The notes beneath the pieces are model-generated. The model made no database searches and was not told the DNA's origin. It saw nothing but the letters and a program-made list of their open reading frames with translations. A program made the translations under genes and the position numbers. A stretch of 12,811 nt of DNA from Hyphochytrium catenoides (taxonomy: Eukaryota > Sar > Hyphochytriomycetes > Hyphochytriales > Hyphochytriaceae): assembly GCA_900088475.1 (NCBI GenBank), contig FLMG01000368.1, positions 68,176 through 80,986 on the forward strand. Reading direction: 5' to 3'. Positions 8,823 to 12,811 of this stretch are shown piece by piece. How positions within the stretch are numbered: position 1 is the first letter of the stretch; every line of letters begins with the position of its first letter.

Positions 8823-9655
8823 TCTCTTTTATACTCTCTCTCTCTCTCTCTCCATTGACTAGAACGGGCAGTACAGCAAGAGAGGGAAGGAACAAGGCGA
8901 TAGGAGTGAGGAGGAACGTCGGTATCCTCAGCAGCAAGAGTTTCTCCTGGGGTCCATCCTCCTACTTTGTGACGAGCTGTCTATGAGCGGAGACACTTAC
9001 TTCCCTACCTCTGCAACTGGTGACACAGCAAGAAGGAGCACAAAAGCCGAGAGTATGCCTTGCTCAGTATTGCGAGAGCAAGTGAGCCCAATCTTCAGGT
9101 GAGATTACCCGTCTTCTTAGCCTTCCTCCCGCACCATCATCGACCAGCTTCCTTGACGCCTCTTTAAGGGGCTAATGCCTTGCCCTGGGCAGCTGTTGGT
9201 GCCTAGCGGTCTAAGGCACCTCTCTTTTACTCTTCTTTTCTCTTATGGACTTTGTTCTTTTCAGTCCTCTTTAAGGTCTCTCTGCCTTCGAAACTCTCAT
9301 GGACACCTCAAAAGCTAAGCTGCTGATTAACAGGTCGTATCAGCGCCTCTGTCGGGAGCTGGACGACGAAGGAACTTCGCTATCACAAGCGGGGAAAGAG
9401 AAAGCAAAGATCTGGGATGGACTGCGTCTATTGCGGAGAAATCTGAAGCGACCTTCTTCCTCTTCGTCTCTCTCTCATGTGAAAGGAGCGACCGTACCTT
9501 GCCCGTTTCGACAGCTATGCTGTAAGAGCTTTGTGCGGCTGCTGCAGGAGAACCTCATCCGGTTCCTTCTTGCCGTCGTTCAAGAGAGAAGGGCTCTGCT
9601 GAGAGAAAGATCGTTGAGAGCTACAGAAGCACGTCCTGCTGTGGCCCTTGCATAG
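5116..9655 (+). CDS. Coiled-coil protein of unknown function (about 970 aa, 7 exons)
   Basis: I do not recognise this protein. Proposed exons: 5116-5529, 5941-7369, 7613-7830, 8000-8224, 8427-8495, 8863-9098, 9334-9655. Total 2913 bp, phases 0,1,0,0,0,2, all GT...AG and in frame to TAG at 9653-9655. Residues 1-105 are Ser/Pro-rich and probably disordered. Residues about 112-465 form a long charged coiled coil rich in Glu, Arg, Gln and Lys heptads that continues across the first junction. Residues about 465-510 are a distinct helical segment (LSRIFQKMTQRL, FLRWKAETRIERD). The remainder is predicted helical with Ser-rich linkers. Exons 1-3 are well supported. Exon 4 has in-phase alternatives (acceptors 8009 and 8024; donor after 8239). 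The last acceptor is weak, so the final 107 residues could instead follow an acceptor at 9276 with a different donor, or belong to a separate small gene starting at 9299. The architecture resembles cytoskeletal or centrosomal scaffolds, which is inference only. Confidence 0.68.
5541..5645 (+). repeat. CT-rich tract in intron 1 of the coiled-coil gene
   Basis: It begins a dozen bases after the donor (GTAGAG at 5530) of the 411-bp intron 5530-5940. It consists of (CT)n with TTTC and CAC interruptions. The intron is a multiple of three and stays open in the exon-1 frame until TGA at 5932-5934, six bases before its end (GACTTCAG). Unspliced RNA would therefore encode a Ser/Leu/Phe-rich extension. 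Confidence 0.88.
7583..7604 (+). repeat. Short CT tract at the acceptor of intron 2, coiled-coil gene
   Basis: Here the CT run (about 7589-7603) lies immediately before the acceptor TACTTCTAG (ending at 7612), so it serves as the polypyrimidine tract of the 243-bp intron 7370-7612. This differs from the other introns, where the repeat is remote from the acceptor. Confidence 0.75.
7902..7924 (+). repeat. CT microsatellite in intron 3, coiled-coil gene
   Basis: A clean (CT)n run of about 20 bp in the 169-bp intron 7831-7999. The donor of this intron (CAG then GTCCTA) departs from the usual GTRAGT pattern and the acceptor is AAG at 7997-7999, making this the least canonical intron of the middle part of the gene. 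Confidence 0.8.
8250..8370 (+). repeat. CT-rich imperfect tract in intron 4, coiled-coil gene
   Basis: CT runs interrupted by G and longer T stretches fill most of the proposed intron 8225-8426. The following exon 8427-8495 is only 69 bp (23 codons), after an acceptor reading CACTTTCAG. Confidence 0.75.
8789..8852 (+). repeat. CT microsatellite in intron 5, coiled-coil gene
   Basis: Two clean (CT)n runs (about 8789-8815 and 8830-8852) lie just upstream of the acceptor CATTGACTAG (ending at 8862) of the 367-bp intron 8496-8862. The last 15 bases before the acceptor are not repetitive and include a plausible branch site (TTGAC). Confidence 0.88.
9198..9220 (+). other. Short hairpin in the proposed last intron of the coiled-coil gene
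   Basis: Left arm 9198-9206 (GGTGCCTAG) pairs with 9211-9220 (CTAAGGCACC) around a 4-nt loop (CGGT). The stem has 9 bp with a single bulged A. It lies in the proposed intron 9099-9333, about 55 bases before a pyrimidine-rich stretch containing the AG dinucleotides at 9263-9264 and 9274-9275. Its size is common enough that it could be chance. Confidence 0.45.
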
Positions 9656-10189
9656 AGGACCTTCCACTGCTGCACGCCTAAAGTTAGAGGGCGAACTGAC
9701 AGTCCTCTCTCGTGTGAATAATCGGTCTTCGGCCTCGCCCTTTCCTTGCTCTATAAATCCAGAGCAGCACTCGCTCTAACTCTGTGTGAGTCATGGGGGA
9801 AGTCGCTCAGTGCTTACAAGTCTTCTCGCCAAGACGCGTGACAGCCGGATCAAGCTCTTATAAAGGTTTGCACCTCAAACCCCAGGAGAGCGTGGGCAGT
9901 GAGAGAGACAAGCGTGGCCAACTATAGAACGAAGGTAAAACGGTAACACTGCACGGGTGACTGAGGCCGAGGCATCTTGAAAATGCATCTTCTCACGAGT
10001 CTCCCTCAGCAGAGTATTCATGATATTTATAAAAATAAATAGGGTAGAAGACGAGACCACAAGCAAGAGAATGGCAAGAGAGAAAATATCTCTTCTCCCT
10101 TGATCGCCATGATCTATGACTGGCTAAGATCCTAATAGTGCGCTCCACCATGACTACCCGCCACTTGCCATTAAATCGCCATTGTCGGA
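9656..10189. other. Convergent intergenic region
   Basis: This 534-bp gap lies between two genes that converge on it, so it should hold both 3' UTRs and poly(A) sites. It lacks the CT/GA microsatellites seen elsewhere. An AATAAA hexamer occurs on + at about 10034-10039, nearly 380 bp after the coiled-coil stop, which is far for a short protist 3' UTR. No RNA gene, ORF with recognisable domain or long repeat was seen. Confidence 0.55.
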
Positions 10190-12294
10190 CTAGAGCTTGT
10201 ACAGCACACTGCCGCGAGACTCACTGAAGGCTGCCCCAGAAACGATAGACACCTCCACTTCTCCTGGCGCCGAGGCTGTGCTCTCCCTCTCTGGGCTATC
10301 CACACTAAACCGCGCCACTACGAAGTTCTTGTTCTGAAACTCTAGGGAGTTTCTAAGGAAGAGAAGAGAGCAGATGCCCAAGATCAGCACCACAAACTGG
10401 TAGACAAACTCCAAGTTTCCTTTGTTGAGGTCTCCACGAGGGACAAAGCCTTCTGCGAGTAGGTCGAGACCGTTCCAGAACGCCATAGAAAGGACCAAGC
10501 TGTATAGAACTACGGCTTGTGTGAACCCGCGGGCCGTCTTTGGGCACTGGTCATAGGCGAAGAAAAGGACCGGAGGGAGCATCAAGCTCTGAGAGAGACC
10601 CAGAAGCATCATCGGGAGATACATGATGAAGCCACTGAAGTCATTGATGCCCACCCCGGCTGCACAGTGTTGGTTTGTCAGGGAGGACCCCAGTACTGGT
10701 GAGGCTCGGCGTCGCATCTCAAGGATCGCTGCTACTTCACAAGCCAGCACTGCGACTACGAACCCCGCAACAATCTTCTGGGTTCGACTGACCGCGCGCT
10801 TCTGCGCTCTCTCACATAGGGGGAATATGCAGTGCTCTAACAGTGGGACAAAGAGAAGCACTCCCAACGAGTCCCCGATAGAAAGGACGTACGGACTGGG
10901 ACTCTTCTCGCTAAAGAAGATGTTGGACTGACAGGTCTGGCGGATGGTGAAGGAGAAAGCTTTCTTTTGAACTCCCACCGCCACTCCTACGGATAAAAGT
11001 ATAGGTATGAGTCTCAGTGTGTCTTTCGCATCCTGCTGCTTCAACCCTGGCCGGTCACTGATTGGGCGGCAGAAGTCAGAGTTCCTTAGCGCAGTCACAG
11101 ATAGGATGAAGGCACTGAATCCAGCGAGGAAGCAAGAAAGGCTAAGAGCAGAAGATGCGTGGAAAGCTTGTGAGATGACCAGGCCGACGAAGATGAGATG
11201 TAAAAGGGCCACCGAGAGCATCAGCTTGCCCTGAAGGGTACACCGCGCACTGTGCACGATATACTCCAGTAGAGCTGTGACAGAGAGAGGCAACAGGCAG
11301 GGAGAAAAGTGGTGAGAGAAAGAGAGTGGAATAGAAGAGCAGAAGGAAGGAGCAGGACAGGACAGCAAGAAACATGTTAGACCTCAAGGGAAACAAGGAT
11401 CATCAGCACAAGTAGCTCATCAGGAGATCGCTTACCAGGTAAGAACCTCCCTTCTCCCTCAGTGGAAAAGTACTGGCGCCTCGCAAAGAGAAAGAGCATC
11501 ACACCAACCGCCATAGAGGAAGTGCAGAGGAAGAATGCGACGAAGTAACCACTCTCCGTAGGGATCTCAGGCGGATTGCCATAGACGGCCAGGTCAGTCA
11601 AATAGCCAGAGGAGACCGCATTGGCGCCACTTATGGCGAAGAGAAGATAGGAGAAAAACATTTGCTGGGCCTTTGCTTGAGCTGGATCCGTGAAGTCGTA
11701 CTGATCAGCGCCAAAGACACCGATGTTAGAAGACATACCGGCGGCACCAGTGCTCAAGAAGAGAAGAGCTGCGATTAGGAAGAGAACGGCACTGTGTAGA
11801 GAGGAGATGGTGGCAACTATCATCAGCAAGAGCCCCACGAGAACGATGCTGGAGGAGAACTGGATGGCTCTATAACGGCCCAAGAGAGTGTCGCCTAGAT
11901 GTCCGCCAAGGAAGGAGAGACAGCAAGATAGAACCACGAACAGCGTCTGAAAAGCACTTGCAGTCTCTACGTCCGTCTTCCTACTGACAAACAGGAATGG
12001 AAACATCGTGCCTACCGCTAGAAAGAAGGCGATGCGCTCTGTAAACTGAAGGACTAAGATCCATAGGAAGACTCTTAAGAATTTGCGCCGCGTTATGGAC
12101 TCTGAGCTAGGAATGTTACTAAGATAGTTGCTCGTGGTTGTCAAGGTGAAGGTGGAGTTGGTCTTGGCTGACACTCTTTCAGAGGGGCTCCTTTCCAAGT
12201 TGTACTGCACATCTGCAGAGCGAGGAGGAGTGAAGCTCTCCAGAGAGGCTGGGAATAGTGCAGCCTCCTTCTTTGACCGTTTGTCCATCCGCAT
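10190..12294 (-). CDS. POT/PTR (NPF-like) family transporter, 2 exons, 647 aa
   Basis: Exon 1 is complement(11436-12294) and exon 2 complement(10190-11274), joined in phase 1 across a 161-bp GT...AG intron, ending in TAG. The POT fold is clear: QFTER (83-87) at the TM1 position of the family ExxER motif; GGHLGDTLLGRYRAI (130-144) as the TM2-TM3 signature; GAAGMSSN...GADQYD (183-200) as the GTGGIKP/GADQ region; FFSYLLFAISGAN (213-225) as the TM5 signature; DSLGVLLFVPLLEH (TM8); and LLGLSQSLMLPP...YDQCP (TM10). The cytosolic N terminus (1-70) and C tail (about 598-647) are hydrophilic. Family members move di/tripeptides, nitrate or other small solutes, usually with protons; the substrate here cannot be read from sequence. 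Two hydrophobic segments (about 302-322 and 329-349) lie between TM6 and TM7. Start at 12294 is the first in-frame ATG, with purine at -3; an ATG two codons later (12288) is an alternative. Confidence 0.9.
11275..11435 (-). other. Intron of the POT-family transporter gene
   Basis: The donor reads CTG then GTAAGC and the acceptor TCTGTCACAG, with a pyrimidine-rich 3' half. It splits a glycine/alanine codon in the TM6-TM7 loop (phase 1). Unlike introns of the two + strand genes it contains no (CT)n microsatellite longer than a few units. Confidence 0.85.
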
Positions 12295-12811
12295 CCTTCC
12301 CACACAGGGCGAAGCGAAGCGCTCCGCTCGGTAGCCGCAGGGGAATAGAGATGAAGGACCGTTGAGCAGGAGAGAGACTACGCGAGAAGGATGCAACAAC
12401 GAAACTTCAGACGCATTTGAAAGGAAGCTGAAGATCTGAGTCCTGCCAAGCCCTGCGCCTTGGTAAGCTCTGACCCTTTGGTACCTGGCTTTTGCCGCGT
12501 TCACTGAAGCAGACTTCGAAGTCGAGAGCGTAAGGCGGAGATTCCTTAGAGCGTGCGTAGGGAAAGAGCAGCAATGACAGAGATCGCTGCTTCTATTTGG
12601 ACGACGAGAAGAAAAGAGAGAAAAGAAGAGTGAGAAAGCTTGAAAAGAATATCGGAACAGAAGATTGAGAGATGACGATTGTCCCTCCGTCCCTCTTGCC
12701 TTTTCAGACCTTCGGTGAAGGAGAAAGATCGGTAGGACAGAGACAGCCAACTTCCAACGCCGCCCCTACTAGCGCTACCCATCATCTCTCTCTCTCTCTC
12801 ACTCTCTCTCT
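12295..12811 (-). other. Region upstream of the transporter with ATG-less open frame
   Basis: The transporter frame stays open from 12294 back to about 12750 (some 152 further codons) without any ATG. The would-be extension is Ser/Arg/Leu-rich with no POT similarity. It may be 5' UTR, an exon of a longer protein whose start is beyond an unseen intron, or chance. I see no other gene here. Confidence 0.5.
12784..12811 (+). repeat. CT microsatellite at the right edge
   Basis: A (CT)n run on the + strand with one CAC interruption, continuing off the window. It is GA on the sense strand of the transporter gene, the reverse of the orientation in the + strand genes' introns. Confidence 0.85.

Noticed and set aside
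9875-10066. 63-codon - strand ORF in the convergent gap
   Set aside because: No recognisable features and no splice link to the transporter; likely chance in 3' UTR sequence.
10517-11234. + strand ORFs opposite the transporter
   Set aside because: They are antisense to strongly conserved POT-family coding sequence and have no similarity of their own.
1-12811. CRISPR arrays, insertion sequences, viral or transposon genes
   Set aside because: The repeats present are dinucleotide microsatellites without spacer structure. No transposase, integrase, reverse transcriptase or terminal inverted repeats were seen.

Overview
This is nuclear DNA from a eukaryote, most likely a unicellular one such as an alga or other protist; I cannot name the species. 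The evidence is spliceosomal genes with GT...AG introns of about 100-410 bp, compact gene spacing, no bacterial-style operons, and very abundant CT/GA microsatellites. All splice junctions below were read by eye from reading-frame continuity and homology, not from transcripts.

Layout. (1) Positions 1-965 hold no gene I can support, only a CT-rich tract at about 498-640. (2) Positions 966-3861 (+) carry a complete seven-exon gene for the WD40 ribosome-biogenesis protein PWP1 (517 aa). All phases agree and the start matches the fungal/animal family. (3) Positions 3862-5115 are intergenic, with a long CT tract (about 4344-4718) and then a GA tract (about 5038-5103) just before the next start codon. 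(4) Positions 5116-9655 (+) carry a probable seven-exon gene for a coiled-coil protein of about 970 aa that I do not recognise. Its first exons are well supported; its 3' third is less certain. (5) Positions 9656-10189 are a convergent intergenic gap. (6) Positions 10190-12294 (-) carry a two-exon gene for a POT/PTR/NPF-family membrane transporter (647 aa), followed upstream by an open but ATG-less stretch to about 12750.

The three genes have no obvious shared pathway: nucleolar pre-rRNA processing, a probable cytoskeletal/scaffold-like coiled coil, and solute transport. What unites the window is base composition. Introns and upstream regions of the two + strand genes are loaded with (CT)n on the sense strand, while the coiled-coil exon and its 5' leader are loaded with (GA)n. 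This strand asymmetry explains nearly all the Ser-Leu and Glu-Arg repeat ORFs visible in six frames.

The observations I would follow up first are: the transporter's natural Glu-to-Gln changes at two normally acidic positions together with an extra hydrophobic pair between TM6 and TM7; a 16-bp hairpin inside PWP1 intron 3; and the complementary CU/GA tracts within one transcript of the coiled-coil gene. I did not find a convincing new multi-gene system.
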